A DNA stretch of 11,399 nt from Ruminococcaceae bacterium UBA1213 (GCA_002309275.1 DBXL01000147.1:1-11399), one strand, 5' to 3'. Positions 1-7,714 are shown, counted from the stretch's first letter. Made by a program: numbers and translations. Notes: a model not told the origin generated them from the sequence alone.

Positions 1-1158
1 GTAAACGGTGTTGCATGGATACATACAGAGATACTCAAGAATGACGTTCTTAAAGAGTGGTATGCAATCTATCCGGAGCGTTTCCAGAACAAGACAAACG
101 GTATTACCCAGAGAAGATGGCTCGGACTCTGCAACCCCGAACTCTCCGAACTCATCACAGACCTTATCGGCAAAAGATGGGTACGTCACCTCTATGAGCT
201 CAAGAAGCTCGAAGGCAAGCTTACAGATGATGTTGTTGACAAGTTCAACGGCATTAAGTGGCAGAAGAAAAAACAGCTTTCAGACTATATCCAGAAACAT
301 GAAGGTGTATATATCAATCCTGACTTCATCTTTGATGTACAGGTTAAGCGTCTGCATGAGTACAAGAGACAGCTTCTCAATGCATTCTCCATCATGGCTA
401 TTTACTTCCGTCTGAAAGAGGGCAAGCTCCCGAACTTCACACCGACTGCATTTATCTTTGGTGCAAAGGCTGCTCCGGGTTATGCTCGTGCAAAGGCTAT
501 TATTAAGTACATCACACAGATAGCTGACCTTGTAAACAACGATCCTGATGTAAATCAGAAACTCCGTGTTGTATTCGTTGCCAACTACAATGTATCCTAT
601 GCTGAAAAGATAGTAACTGCTGCCGACGTTTCAGAGCAGATTTCCACAGCAGGCACAGAGGCTTCCGGTACAGGTAACATGAAATTCATGGTAAACGGTG
701 CCGTTACACTTGGTACTTATGACGGTGCAAACGTTGAGATTGCTCAGCAGGCAGGCGAGGAAAATGAATATATCTTCGGTGCAAGGGTTGAAGAAATCAA
801 CGAGATAAAAGACAAATATGATCCTAAGGCTATTTATGAAGCGAATCCGGAAATCAAGAGAGTTGTTGACACTCTTATTGACGGACGTTTCTATGACGGC
901 GGAAAAGAGGGCGAAGGCTCATTCAAGGAGCTCCATGACTCTCTCATCAAGGGTACACACTGGCATCAGGCTGACCATTATTTCATTATGCGTGACCTCC
1001 CCGACTATATAGACGCTAAACTCAGAGTAAACAACGACTATAAAGACAGACGTGGTTTTGCAAGAAAGTGCCTTATGAATACAGCAAATGCAGGAATGTT
1101 CTCAAGTGACCGTACAATCAATCAGTATGCAAGAGAACTCTGGAAAGTTAAAGACTAA
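1..1158 (+). CDS. glgP: Glycogen/maltodextrin phosphorylase, C-terminal part (5' end outside window)
   Basis: This is a GT35-family phosphorylase, which releases glucose-1-phosphate from the non-reducing ends of alpha-1,4-glucans in the cytoplasm using pyridoxal phosphate. Frame 1 is open from base 1 to the TAA at 1156-1158, giving 385 residues; family members run to about 750-830, so roughly half is present. Seen: NKTNGITQRRW at fragment residues 30-40, VKRLHEYKRQLLN at 115-127, and the cofactor segment EASGTGNMKFMVNG. The lysine expected to form the Schiff base with PLP is residue 228 (codon 682-684), followed by GTYDGANVE. The C-terminal end matches the family. Only downstream signals are visible: a strong terminator begins 22 bp after the stop. 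The family call is secure; whether glycogen or shorter maltodextrins are preferred cannot be told from this fragment. Confidence 0.97.
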   Translation, partial: VNGVAWIHTEILKNDVLKEWYAIYPERFQNKTNGITQRRWLGLCNPELSELITDLIGKRWVRHLYELKKLEGKLTDDVVDKFNGIKWQKKKQLSDYIQKHEGVYINPDFIFDVQVKRLHEYKRQLLNAFSIMAIYFRLKEGKLPNFTPTAFIFGAKAAPGYARAKAIIKYITQIADLVNNDPDVNQKLRVVFVANYNVSYAEKIVTAADVSEQISTAGTEASGTGNMKFMVNGAVTLGTYDGANVEIAQQAGEENEYIFGARVEEINEIKDKYDPKAIYEANPEIKRVVDTLIDGRFYDGGKEGEGSFKELHDSLIKGTHWHQADHYFIMRDLPDYIDAKLRVNNDYKDRRGFARKCLMNTANAGMFSSDRTINQYARELWKVKD

Positions 1159-1180
1159 TTTCACTGCATAATACACAGGA

Positions 1181-1225
1181 AAGCGGCTGCAAGTCTCCCC
1201 AAGGGGCTTGCAGCCGCTTTTTTTT
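1181..1225 (+). terminator. Intrinsic terminator of the phosphorylase gene
   Basis: A perfect 13-bp GC-rich stem (1181-1193 with 1207-1219, AAGCGGCTGCAAG and its complement) is followed directly by a T run at 1220-1225. The orientation suits the plus-strand glgP. It also lies just beyond the stop of the convergent minus-strand gene. On that strand the stem is followed only by TTTCC, so termination in that direction is possible but weaker. Confidence 0.93.
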
Positions 1226-1227
1226 GG

Positions 1228-2025
1228 TTAATTGTTTGCGGGTGTATTGGAAGGGAAAAATTCGCTTGTAGGGAAGTCTATGCTGCTGAAAAGCTCACAG
1301 GGATCTTCGGAACTGCTTACGCACTCCTTGTTGGGTATGCAGAAATCGTATGCAGGGATAAGCATTTGTACATTTCTTTCAAGCTGTACTATTGTGAATA
1401 TTCCCACAGATACAAGAGCCTGTTTTTCTGCATCGTTGGGGGCAAATTCATCGCCGTAACGTCTTATAATGCTTTCAGGTATGCGGAAAGGCGGCATGGG
1501 GGGAGGGGATTTGCGGTCAACGAGCCTTGCGGAAAGCGGGATAGGCTCTGCCACCTGCACGACGGCTTTAGGACTGTTGAATGCAGGCATATTGGCGGTG
1601 TCGGCAACTTCGGGACTGTTATCTGATGTAAATATCTTCACGCTTCCGTCACTGCCGAAAAGTACGGCTCTCTTTGAAAATACAGCAAGTCCCTTTACGG
1701 GCATTGGCACGGAATTCGGTGACATGAAAACATCAAGGCATACATCAAAATAAAATGTCATATCAACCGCATAAAAGCCCTTGTGAAAAGGTACGGACTG
1801 CAGACCTATGGAAACATTGCATACTTCGACATCACTCAGACGGACAGTGGCAGCCTTGTCTATCATGCATTGACCGGCTTTTGTAAGCAGAACAGGCAGG
1901 TCCTCCAGACAGTCTTTGTCTGAACATGAGTCATATATGCGTGGGGCATTGATACATACAGCTTCTTTGAATTTATCGCCCGGATTGCATTCTCCGCAGC
2001 CGCAGTAGATAGAATTTTCTGACAT
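1228..2025 (-). CDS. Uncharacterised cysteine-rich clostridial protein (265 aa)
   Basis: I cannot assign a function. The protein is probably real: it has an AAGGAGG ribosome site at 2034-2040, eight bases before the ATG, a full-length open frame, and a terminator-like hairpin after its stop. It has no signal peptide and no membrane segment. It contains 12 cysteines, including a CGCGEC cluster at residues 8-13 and C24, C34, C39 and C53 in a stretch reading AVCINAPRIYDSCSDKDCLEDL. A second conserved-looking block near the C-terminus is IVQLERNVQMLIPAYDFCIP (residues 212-231). The middle (about 140-182) is proline-rich and likely flexible, ending in a PPPMPPF run. From memory, similar proteins of unknown role with a VCI(D/N)..R(I/V)YDSC.D(K/R)DC signature occur in other Clostridia; this was not searched. 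Metal binding or disulphide cross-linking, for example in a spore layer, is speculation. The rny terminator lies upstream, so the gene needs its own promoter; I see only weak candidates. Confidence 0.82.
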   Translation of the reverse strand: MSENSIYCGCGECNPGDKFKEAVCINAPRIYDSCSDKDCLEDLPVLLTKAGQCMIDKAATVRLSDVEVCNVSIGLQSVPFHKGFYAVDMTFYFDVCLDVFMSPNSVPMPVKGLAVFSKRAVLFGSDGSVKIFTSDNSPEVADTANMPAFNSPKAVVQVAEPIPLSARLVDRKSPPPMPPFRIPESIIRRYGDEFAPNDAEKQALVSVGIFTIVQLERNVQMLIPAYDFCIPNKECVSSSEDPCELFSSIDFPTSEFFPSNTPANN

Positions 2026-2099
2026 TATGTTTTCCTCCTTATATCTTCCTATATAAACATTTTATTCCGCCCTCATAAAAAAGTTCATAAAATTTTATC

Positions 2100-2277
2100 A
2101 GAGTGGAGTGTGGAGAGTTGGGAGTGGAGCTGTTAAAGCGGACTGCAGAGTTGGTGAAAAACAAAAAAATTCAGCAGATAAGAAACTATCTGCTGAACGA
2201 TTTTCTGTAATACAGAGAAGCAGGACATATTGGAAAGGAGAACATAACTTCACTCTCCACTCTCCACACTCCACTCT
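2100..2277. repeat. 178-bp inverted-repeat segment with heptanucleotide-repeat arms
   Basis: The two ends are inverted copies. An 18-base arm at 2100-2117 is perfectly complementary to 2260-2277, and the similarity continues inward to about 28 bases with three mismatches. Each arm is four 7-base units: GAGTGGA, GTGTGGA, GAGTTGG, GAGTGGA reading right from 2101, and GAGTGGA, GTGTGGA, GAGTGGA, GAGTGAA reading the other strand inward from 2276. The arms flank the rny terminator, and the right arm abuts the rny stop codon. The hexamer TTTTAT lies just outside both ends (2093-2098 and 2277-2282, the second overlapping the arm by one base), which could be a target duplication or chance in AT-rich DNA. 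No transposase is present. Confidence 0.8.
2157..2197 (-). terminator. Intrinsic terminator of rny
   Basis: Read on the minus strand, a perfect 11-bp stem (TTCAGCAGATA with TATCTGCTGAA, plus-strand positions 2170-2180 and 2187-2197, six-base loop) is followed by seven Ts, a G and five more Ts (2169 down to 2157). It lies about 80 bases past the rny stop. It should separate rny from the cysteine-rich gene further along the same strand. Confidence 0.88.
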
Positions 2278-2278
2278 T

Positions 2279-3832
2279 TTATTTAGCGTACTCTACGGCA
2301 CGGCTTTCACGAATGATATTAACTTTTATCTGACCGGGATACTCCACTTCATCTTCAATTTTCTTGCAGATGTTTCTTGCAAGGAGAATCATGGAGTCAT
2401 CTTTTACAATTTCAGGTCTTACAATAATTCTTACTTCACGACCTGCCTGTATGGCAAAGCATCTTTCAACGCCGTCAAAGGAAGAAGCCACTTCTTCAAG
2501 CTTTTCAAGACGTTTGATGTAGTTTTCAAGATTTTCACGTCTTGCACCGGGACGTGCAGCAGAAATAGCGTCTGCTGCCTGTACAAGACACGCAATAACG
2601 GTTTTAGCCTCGACATCGCCGTGATGAGCCTGAATCGCATGGACAACAGCCTCATTTTCTTTATATTTTCTTGCAACGTCAACGCCGATTTCAACATGAG
2701 AACCCTCAATTTCATGGTCAAGAGCTTTTCCGATGTCGTGGAGAAGTCCGGCACGTCTTGCCATAGTGGGATCGAGTCCGAGTTCGGAAGCCATGATGCC
2801 TGCAAGGTATGCGACTTCAAGGGAATGCTCCAGAACATTCTGACCATAGCTTGTACGGAAATGGAGTCTGCCTATGAGCTTGACGAGTTCGGGGTGGATA
2901 TTGTTGACACCCGCCTCTATGATAGCACGCTCGCCTTCGGATTTAACAGTGAATTCTACTTCACGTTTTGCTTTTTCGTACATTTCCTCAATGCGTGCAG
3001 GGTGTATTCTGCCGTCGGAAATGAGCTTTGTAAGGGTAACTTTTGCAATCTCACGCTTGACGGGTTCAAAGCATGAGAGGGTAATAGCTTCCGGTGTATC
3101 GTCAATGATGAGGTCAACACCTGTGAGGGTTTCTATTGCACGGATATTTCTGCCTTCACGTCCGATAATTCTGCCCTTCATGTCGTCATTCGGCAGAGGA
3201 ACAACTGAAACGGTGGATTCACTCACATGGTCGGCAGCAATACGCTGAATGGCAAGGGAAACAATTTCTCTTGCGGTTTTTTCTGCTTCTTCTTTGGTCT
3301 TTTGCTGGAAATCCATGATTTTGACAGCTTTTTCATGAGTAAGCTCACTGTCAAGGTTGTTGAGAATATAGGCTTTTGCCTGTTCCGAAGTGAAGCCCGA
3401 TATTCTTTCAAGGACATCCAGTTCGCTTTGTCTGATTTTTTCAGCCTCTGCAAGACGCTCTTCAGCCTTTTTCAGCTTCTGGTTAATGCTTTCGTCTTTT
3501 TTCTCAAGGCTGTCGAGCTTTTTCTCAACGGATTCTTCTTTCTGCTGGATACGTCTTTCCTGACGCTGCATTTCTTTTCTGCGGTCTGCAATCTCGTGTT
3601 CGGCATTGTCAAGAAGTCTGTGAGCCTCGTCTTTGCCGGCAATGACAGCTTCTTTTTTTGTAGCCTCGGCAGAACGCTGGGCTTCCTCGATAATTCTCTT
3701 TGCCTCCGTTTCGGCAGAGCCTATCTTGTCTTCACCGACTTTTTTCCTGTACTGCACGCCTACAAAAAATGCACATACTCCGACAACAATGGATATTGCA
3801 ACGATAAGGAATATTGCCAGTATGGGATCCAT
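2279..3832 (-). CDS. rny: Ribonuclease Y
   Basis: RNase Y is the membrane-anchored endoribonuclease that starts mRNA decay in many Firmicutes. The 517 residues match the usual length of about 520. In order: a single N-terminal membrane helix (residues about 4-27), a long charged coiled coil (about 40-200), a KH RNA-binding domain with GRIIGREGRNIR at 220-231, and an HD domain with LLHDIGK at 363-369, whose His365-Asp366 pair is the catalytic metal site; further likely ligands are H336 and D421. The C-terminal region, with RIIVRPEIVKDD and YPGQIKVNIIRE, is intact. The start follows an AGGAGGTG ribosome site seven or so bases upstream. It is divergent from pcrA across 585 bp. A good promoter about 250 nt upstream suggests a long leader that could carry control elements. 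Downstream is an intrinsic terminator. Nothing looks damaged. Confidence 0.98.
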   Translation of the reverse strand: MDPILAIFLIVAISIVVGVCAFFVGVQYRKKVGEDKIGSAETEAKRIIEEAQRSAEATKKEAVIAGKDEAHRLLDNAEHEIADRRKEMQRQERRIQQKEESVEKKLDSLEKKDESINQKLKKAEERLAEAEKIRQSELDVLERISGFTSEQAKAYILNNLDSELTHEKAVKIMDFQQKTKEEAEKTAREIVSLAIQRIAADHVSESTVSVVPLPNDDMKGRIIGREGRNIRAIETLTGVDLIIDDTPEAITLSCFEPVKREIAKVTLTKLISDGRIHPARIEEMYEKAKREVEFTVKSEGERAIIEAGVNNIHPELVKLIGRLHFRTSYGQNVLEHSLEVAYLAGIMASELGLDPTMARRAGLLHDIGKALDHEIEGSHVEIGVDVARKYKENEAVVHAIQAHHGDVEAKTVIACLVQAADAISAARPGARRENLENYIKRLEKLEEVASSFDGVERCFAIQAGREVRIIVRPEIVKDDSMILLARNICKKIEDEVEYPGQIKVNIIRESRAVEYAK

Positions 3833-4029
3833 TTTTACACCTCCTGTAAAAGTTTGTTTTTTCTTAATGAACTGACGTTTATAATATTCCGAAAATCAAC
3901 TCATGAAGGTGTCGTCAAGTATTTTTATTCAGTTTTTTTATATCAAAAAAATAAAACAGATAAAATATTTCAAATATATCCGCCCGATCGAATATATAGC
4001 AAATAAATTGAATGTTTGGCAATAAAAAT

Positions 4030-4082
4030 ATCTCAACGGCATCATTGAGATGATCGGTTACGGCAAAAACAACACTTTTGCC
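4030..4082 (-). promoter_or_regulatory. Paired hairpins in the predicted rny leader
   Basis: Just downstream of the predicted minus-strand start are two short perfect stems. GGCAAAA pairs with TTTTGCC (4062-4068 with 4076-4082), and ATCTCAA pairs with TTGAGAT (4030-4036 with 4045-4051). On the minus strand the second is followed by ATTTTTATT. This resembles a weak attenuator, but both stems are short and AT-rich. I do not recognise a known riboswitch class. Confidence 0.35.
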
Positions 4083-4090
4083 TATGGTAT

Positions 4091-4120
4091 ATTTTATAAC
4101 TAATGTCATTGTATTGTCAA
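4091..4120 (-). promoter_or_regulatory. Predicted sigma-A promoter for rny
   Basis: On the minus strand a perfect -35 box TTGACA (4120-4115) is followed after 16 bases by TATAAA (4098-4093), or after 18 by TAAAAT (4096-4091). The start would fall near 4085, leaving a leader of about 250 nt before the rny ATG. A nearer rny promoter is not excluded: TATTAT and TATAAA stretches lie near 3878-3885, but without a good -35. Confidence 0.65.
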
Positions 4121-4345
4121 GGCAGTTGAGTTATTTTTATCAGTATGCATTGAAGTTAACAGTCATTTTTGTGCAAAGTTGACTATAAAAATGCTGTTTG
4201 TGAAAAAATGAAACGTAAATGTGGATTTAAAAAAACGATTTTCGGCAATATAAGGGCATTTTTGTATTATTTTTGTTGATTGTGCAGAGAATTTACTGGA
4301 AAATCCTGCTGTATAAGGATATTATTTATTAAAAATAAATTTACT

Positions 4346-4364
4346 AATAATATTTGATATTATT
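4346..4364. repeat. Perfect 8-bp palindrome over the pcrA -35 box
   Basis: AATAATAT and ATATTATT are inverted around a TTG centre, and the -35 box TTGATA begins at that centre. The position would suit a repressor operator. The sequence is all A/T apart from the centre, so chance is a real alternative. It does not match the Firmicute LexA box, which has GAAC and GTTC halves. Confidence 0.45.
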
Positions 4365-4382
4365 GGAGTTTTGATGTAAAAT
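4354..4382 (+). promoter_or_regulatory. Predicted sigma-A promoter for pcrA
   Basis: TTGATA (4354-4359) and TAAAAT (4377-4382) are separated by 17 bases, the ideal spacing. The start would be near 4389, giving a short leader of about 30 nt before the pcrA ATG. An 11-base direct repeat, GTAAAATAGAG, covers the -10 box (4376-4386) and recurs 18 bases on (4394-4404) just before the ribosome site. Confidence 0.7.
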
Positions 4383-4417
4383 AGAGTAGTAAAGTAAAAT
4401 AGAGGGAGATGTTTATA

Positions 4418-6796
4418 ATGAGTGAAATTTCAAGAGAAGAAATAATAGAAATGAGGAAGAAAATCATTGAAAATGAGTTTGCCCATCTCAATGCAAAGCA
4501 GAAGGAAGCTGTATTGACAATAAAGGGTGCATTGCTGGTGCTTGCAGGAGCAGGCAGTGGAAAGACAACTGTGCTTGTCAACAGGATAGCCCATATTCTC
4601 CGTTGGGGAGAGGCTTATGAAAGTGATAAGCTTTATAATGAATACACACCCGATGAGATACAGCAGATAGAATCGGCGGCAGAGGGAAAAACACAAATTT
4701 CCGGTGAGCTTGTTGAAAAGCTGGCAGTTTCAAAGCCTTATCCATGGAGAATACTCGCTATTACATTTACCAACAAGGCTGCCAATGAACTCAAAGAGAG
4801 AATCTGCAAAACAACGGGTATCATAGGGAATGATGTATGGGCTATGACGTTTCACAGTGCGTGTGTAAAGATTTTAAGGCGTTACGGTGAAAGGCTGGGA
4901 TATGACAGGAATTTTACGATATACGATACAGATGACCAGAAAAGAGCCATCAGAGAATGTATGAAAGCCCTTAATATTGATGAAAAGATGCTGACTGTAA
5001 AGGAAGTATTGCCTGAAATATCTCATGCCAAGGATAATATTGTCAGTCCCGAAAGGCTTCTCAAAAGAGCAGGAAATGATGTGCGTTTAGGTTCTATTGC
5101 AAAGATATATAAGGAATATCAGAAAAGACTGCTTGCAGCAAGTGCAATGGACTTTGATGATATAATTTACAATACAGTAGAGCTTTTCAATGAATTCCCC
5201 GACATACTCGAAAAGTATCAGGAGCAGTTCAAATACATAATGGTAGATGAGTATCAGGACACCAACACGATACAATATGAACTTGTCAGACTGCTTTCGG
5301 AGAAATACGGCAATGTATGCGTAGTAGGTGATGATGACCAGAGTATCTATAAATTCAGGGGAGCGACAGTTGAAAATATCCTTGAATTTGACACGGACTA
5401 TGAAAATGCAAAAGTTGTCAAGCTGGAGCAGAATTATCGTTCCACAAAGAATATCCTTTCAACTGCCAACAGCGTTATTAAAAATAATACCCAGAGGCAT
5501 GAAAAGCATCTCTGGACACAGAACGATACAGGTGAAAAGATAGTTTCATACAAGGCGACTGATGAACAGGATGAGGGCAGATTTATTGTGAATACCGTTG
5601 CAAAGGCGGTTGAGGGCGGTGCCAGATACTCTGATTATGCCGTACTTTACAGAATGAATTCACAGTCACAGTCACTGGAAAGGGCGTTTCTTCATGCAAA
5701 GATTCCTTACAGGATAATAGGCGGAAGAAAATTCTTTGAATACAGGGAAATCAGGGATATGATGGCATATCTGAACGTGATAAGCAATACAAGCGACAGC
5801 AGCAGACTGAAAAGAATTATCAATATTCCCAAGCGTGGCATAGGTGACAGAACCATTGCTCAGGTAGAAGAAATCAGTATGCTCAATCATACAAGTATGT
5901 TTGAAACGATGGAAAATGCAGAACAGTTTGACGTTCTTTCAAAGAGTGCGGAAAAGATACAGAGTTTTGTAAAAATCATCAATGACATGAGGGAAATGCT
6001 TGCAAACGGCTCTAAAATTTCGGAGATGTATGAAAAGCTTATCAAAGATACCATGTATGAGCCTTTCATCAGAATGGCGAGCGACAGGGGAGAAAATGCT
6101 GTTGAAAACGTGCATGAGCTTACTTCCAATATCATTCAGTATGAAAATGAATTCAAAGAAAATGCGTCTTTGCAGGGATTCCTTGAATATACGGCACTGC
6201 TTACAGACATAGATTCCTATGCAGAAAAAGAAGACTGTGTGGTAATGATGACAATACATTCTGCCAAGGGACTTGAATTTGAAAATGTATTCATTCCGGG
6301 AATGGAAGAAAATATATTTCCAAGCTTTCAGTCTATCATGTCGGGAGATGATATGCAGGAGGAAAGAAGGCTTGCATATGTGGGCATTACCAGAGCAAAG
6401 AAAAATCTGTATTTAATCAACTCGGAAAGCCGTATGCTTTTCGGTCACTCCACCAGAAACAGACCTTCAAGATTTCTTTCGGAGCTTCCGGAGCAGATAG
6501 TTGAAAAAAAGCAAAAGGAGATTGTGAAGAATGCCAATTTTGACATACCTCAGCCCAAAGCGGTACGCCGTGCAGATATTGCGAGCAGTAAAGTCATCAC
6601 ATCCTCTTCTTTTACAGGAAAGCCTGTTGCCATAAATTACACAGCAGGAATGAAAGTTCTGCATAACGTGTTCGGTGAGGGTGTAATAATAAACGTGAAG
6701 CCTATGGCGTCGGACAGTATGCTGGAAATTGCATTCGATAAAGTAGGCACTAAAAAACTGATGGGAAAAATTGCTAAATTAACTGTTTTGGACTGA
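4418..6796 (+). CDS. pcrA: ATP-dependent DNA helicase PcrA (UvrD/Rep family)
   Basis: PcrA is a 3'-5' superfamily 1A helicase that unwinds DNA in repair and rolling-circle replication and clears proteins from DNA. All core motifs are seen: LVLAGAGSGKT (residues 40-50, Walker A), ITFTNKAANEL (115-125), VDEYQD (276-281, Walker B), GDDDQSIYKFRGA (304-316), LEQNYRS (336-342), TIHSAKGLEFENVF (612-625) and VGITRAKK (655-662). The C-terminal VLHNVFGEGVI...IAFDKVGTKKLMGKIAKL block is the Tudor-like module of PcrA. Oddity: about 45 extra residues (64-108) sit between motifs I and Ia. I chose the ATG at 4418, giving 792 residues, because GGGAG at 4404-4408 is nine bases away; an ATG at 4409 touches that site. 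It is the first gene of the plus-strand cluster, with the next gene 19 bp on. Confidence 0.97.
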   Translation: MSEISREEIIEMRKKIIENEFAHLNAKQKEAVLTIKGALLVLAGAGSGKTTVLVNRIAHILRWGEAYESDKLYNEYTPDEIQQIESAAEGKTQISGELVEKLAVSKPYPWRILAITFTNKAANELKERICKTTGIIGNDVWAMTFHSACVKILRRYGERLGYDRNFTIYDTDDQKRAIRECMKALNIDEKMLTVKEVLPEISHAKDNIVSPERLLKRAGNDVRLGSIAKIYKEYQKRLLAASAMDFDDIIYNTVELFNEFPDILEKYQEQFKYIMVDEYQDTNTIQYELVRLLSEKYGNVCVVGDDDQSIYKFRGATVENILEFDTDYENAKVVKLEQNYRSTKNILSTANSVIKNNTQRHEKHLWTQNDTGEKIVSYKATDEQDEGRFIVNTVAKAVEGGARYSDYAVLYRMNSQSQSLERAFLHAKIPYRIIGGRKFFEYREIRDMMAYLNVISNTSDSSRLKRIINIPKRGIGDRTIAQVEEISMLNHTSMFETMENAEQFDVLSKSAEKIQSFVKIINDMREMLANGSKISEMYEKLIKDTMYEPFIRMASDRGENAVENVHELTSNIIQYENEFKENASLQGFLEYTALLTDIDSYAEKEDCVVMMTIHSAKGLEFENVFIPGMEENIFPSFQSIMSGDDMQEERRLAYVGITRAKKNLYLINSESRMLFGHSTRNRPSRFLSELPEQIVEKKQKEIVKNANFDIPQPKAVRRADIASSKVITSSSFTGKPVAINYTAGMKVLHNVFGEGVIINVKPMASDSMLEIAFDKVGTKKLMGKIAKLTVLD

Positions 6797-6815
6797 AAAA
6801 GGAGATGTTGAAAAA

Positions 6816-7712
6816 ATGCCTGCGGTAGTATCACATTATTTGCTTGCAGACAGGGTATATGATGCCCTTCTTGAATATGAGCCGCAGCTTGATATAGACC
6901 ATACGGCATTTGTATGGGGAGCGTGCGGGGCTGACATATTTTTTCTTCACAGAGCAATGCCTTATCAAAAGGGCAGAAGTCTTAAAAAATACGGTACGGA
7001 ACTGCATAATATGAGTGCAGAAAAAGTAATCAATTATTTCATCCGATTTGCAAGAAACCGTTTCAGTGATACAGCAATGAGTTATGCACTTGGATTTATT
7101 ACGCATTATGCATTTGACTCGATTGCTCATCCGTTTATACTGCATTTTGCAGACGTGATGGAGGAACAGCACCCCGAAAAACTGAATTCCGTGTGTCACA
7201 ATGAGATAGAGGCAAATCTTGACAGTCTTTTTCTGAGGTATGAGAGAAAGCAGAAAATTTCTTCGTTTCGTCTTCAGACAGCGTCACCGCTGAAAGAGAG
7301 TGTCAATAAGATAATAGCGGAGATGTGGCATGGACTGATACTTGCTTATTTTGGCGAGGATATAGGGATAAATGAACTGATTCAGGTGCAGAAAGACTGG
7401 CATTACAGTCTGGTACTGCTGAATGACAAGGGGGCTTTCAAAAAACACGCTGTCATGCTTGGAGAAAGAATTTTGGGGATAAGTCCCGTACTTTCGCCTA
7501 TTATAAGAACGTCATATCCGGACTTGTCGTTTGATTATGCAAATATGTCGCATACAGAGTGGCGTTCACAGGCAGACGGGAAAATGCATAACGAAAATTT
7601 CTTTGAGCTTGCAGACACGGCAGAAGAAAAAGCACTTGCCCTGATATTATCGGTTCTTACTAACAGACTGCTCACCCGTGAACAGTGCAAAGAAAGCTTT
7701 ACAGGAAAATAA
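6816..7712 (+). CDS. Zinc-dependent phospholipase C-like protein
   Basis: This 298-residue protein resembles the zinc-dependent phospholipase C / S1-P1 nuclease fold. The metal-ligand pattern is visible: an N-terminal VSHYLLADRV with H7, GACGADIFF (36-43, D40), H64, GFITHYAFDSIAHPF (93-107, with H97, D101 and H105) and SVCHNEIEANLDS (125-137, H128 and E132). Classical members hydrolyse phosphatidylcholine outside the cell, but this one has no signal peptide or membrane helix, so it probably acts inside. Its substrate is unknown; many genome-encoded members of this kind have no tested activity. The start is the ATG at 6816, eleven bases after AAAAAGGAG, with a 19-bp gap from pcrA, so the two are probably cotranscribed. 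I see no functional link to the helicase. The fold is fairly sure, the enzymatic role is not. Confidence 0.85.
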   Translation: MPAVVSHYLLADRVYDALLEYEPQLDIDHTAFVWGACGADIFFLHRAMPYQKGRSLKKYGTELHNMSAEKVINYFIRFARNRFSDTAMSYALGFITHYAFDSIAHPFILHFADVMEEQHPEKLNSVCHNEIEANLDSLFLRYERKQKISSFRLQTASPLKESVNKIIAEMWHGLILAYFGEDIGINELIQVQKDWHYSLVLLNDKGAFKKHAVMLGERILGISPVLSPIIRTSYPDLSFDYANMSHTEWRSQADGKMHNENFFELADTAEEKALALILSVLTNRLLTREQCKESFTGK

Positions 7713-7714
7713 AT

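Larger units (their letters stand above)
3833..4417. other. 585-bp AT-rich divergent region between rny and pcrA, no convincing gene
   Basis: No open frame here has both a ribosome site and a protein-like composition. The region holds the rny ribosome site, the probable rny leader with two small hairpins (4062-4082 and 4030-4051), a strong minus-strand promoter at 4091-4120, and the pcrA promoter at 4354-4382 with an overlapping palindrome. I see no clear signal in about 4121-4345. A 23-codon frame from 4208 lacks a ribosome site. Base composition is clearly more AT-rich than in the flanking genes. Confidence 0.75.

Noticed and set aside
2108..3076. 322-codon plus-strand frame
   Set aside because: It lies mostly antisense to rny, which has clear domains throughout. 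Its product is rich in Phe, Cys and Ser, as expected for a shadow frame, and it has no ribosome site.
3227..4006. 259-codon plus-strand frame rich in Phe and Leu
   Set aside because: It is antisense to the rny coiled coil. The Phe and Leu richness comes from reading the reverse of Lys- and Glu-rich codons, not from a membrane protein.
3915..4109. 64-codon minus-strand frame upstream of rny
   Set aside because: Its ATG falls between the -35 and -10 boxes of the predicted rny promoter, so that transcript would not include the start. There is no ribosome site, and the composition is that of AT-rich noncoding DNA.
4208..4279. 23-codon plus-strand frame MKRKCGFKKTIF... upstream of pcrA
   Set aside because: No ribosome site precedes it, it ends before the pcrA promoter, and it has no recognisable leader-peptide pattern.
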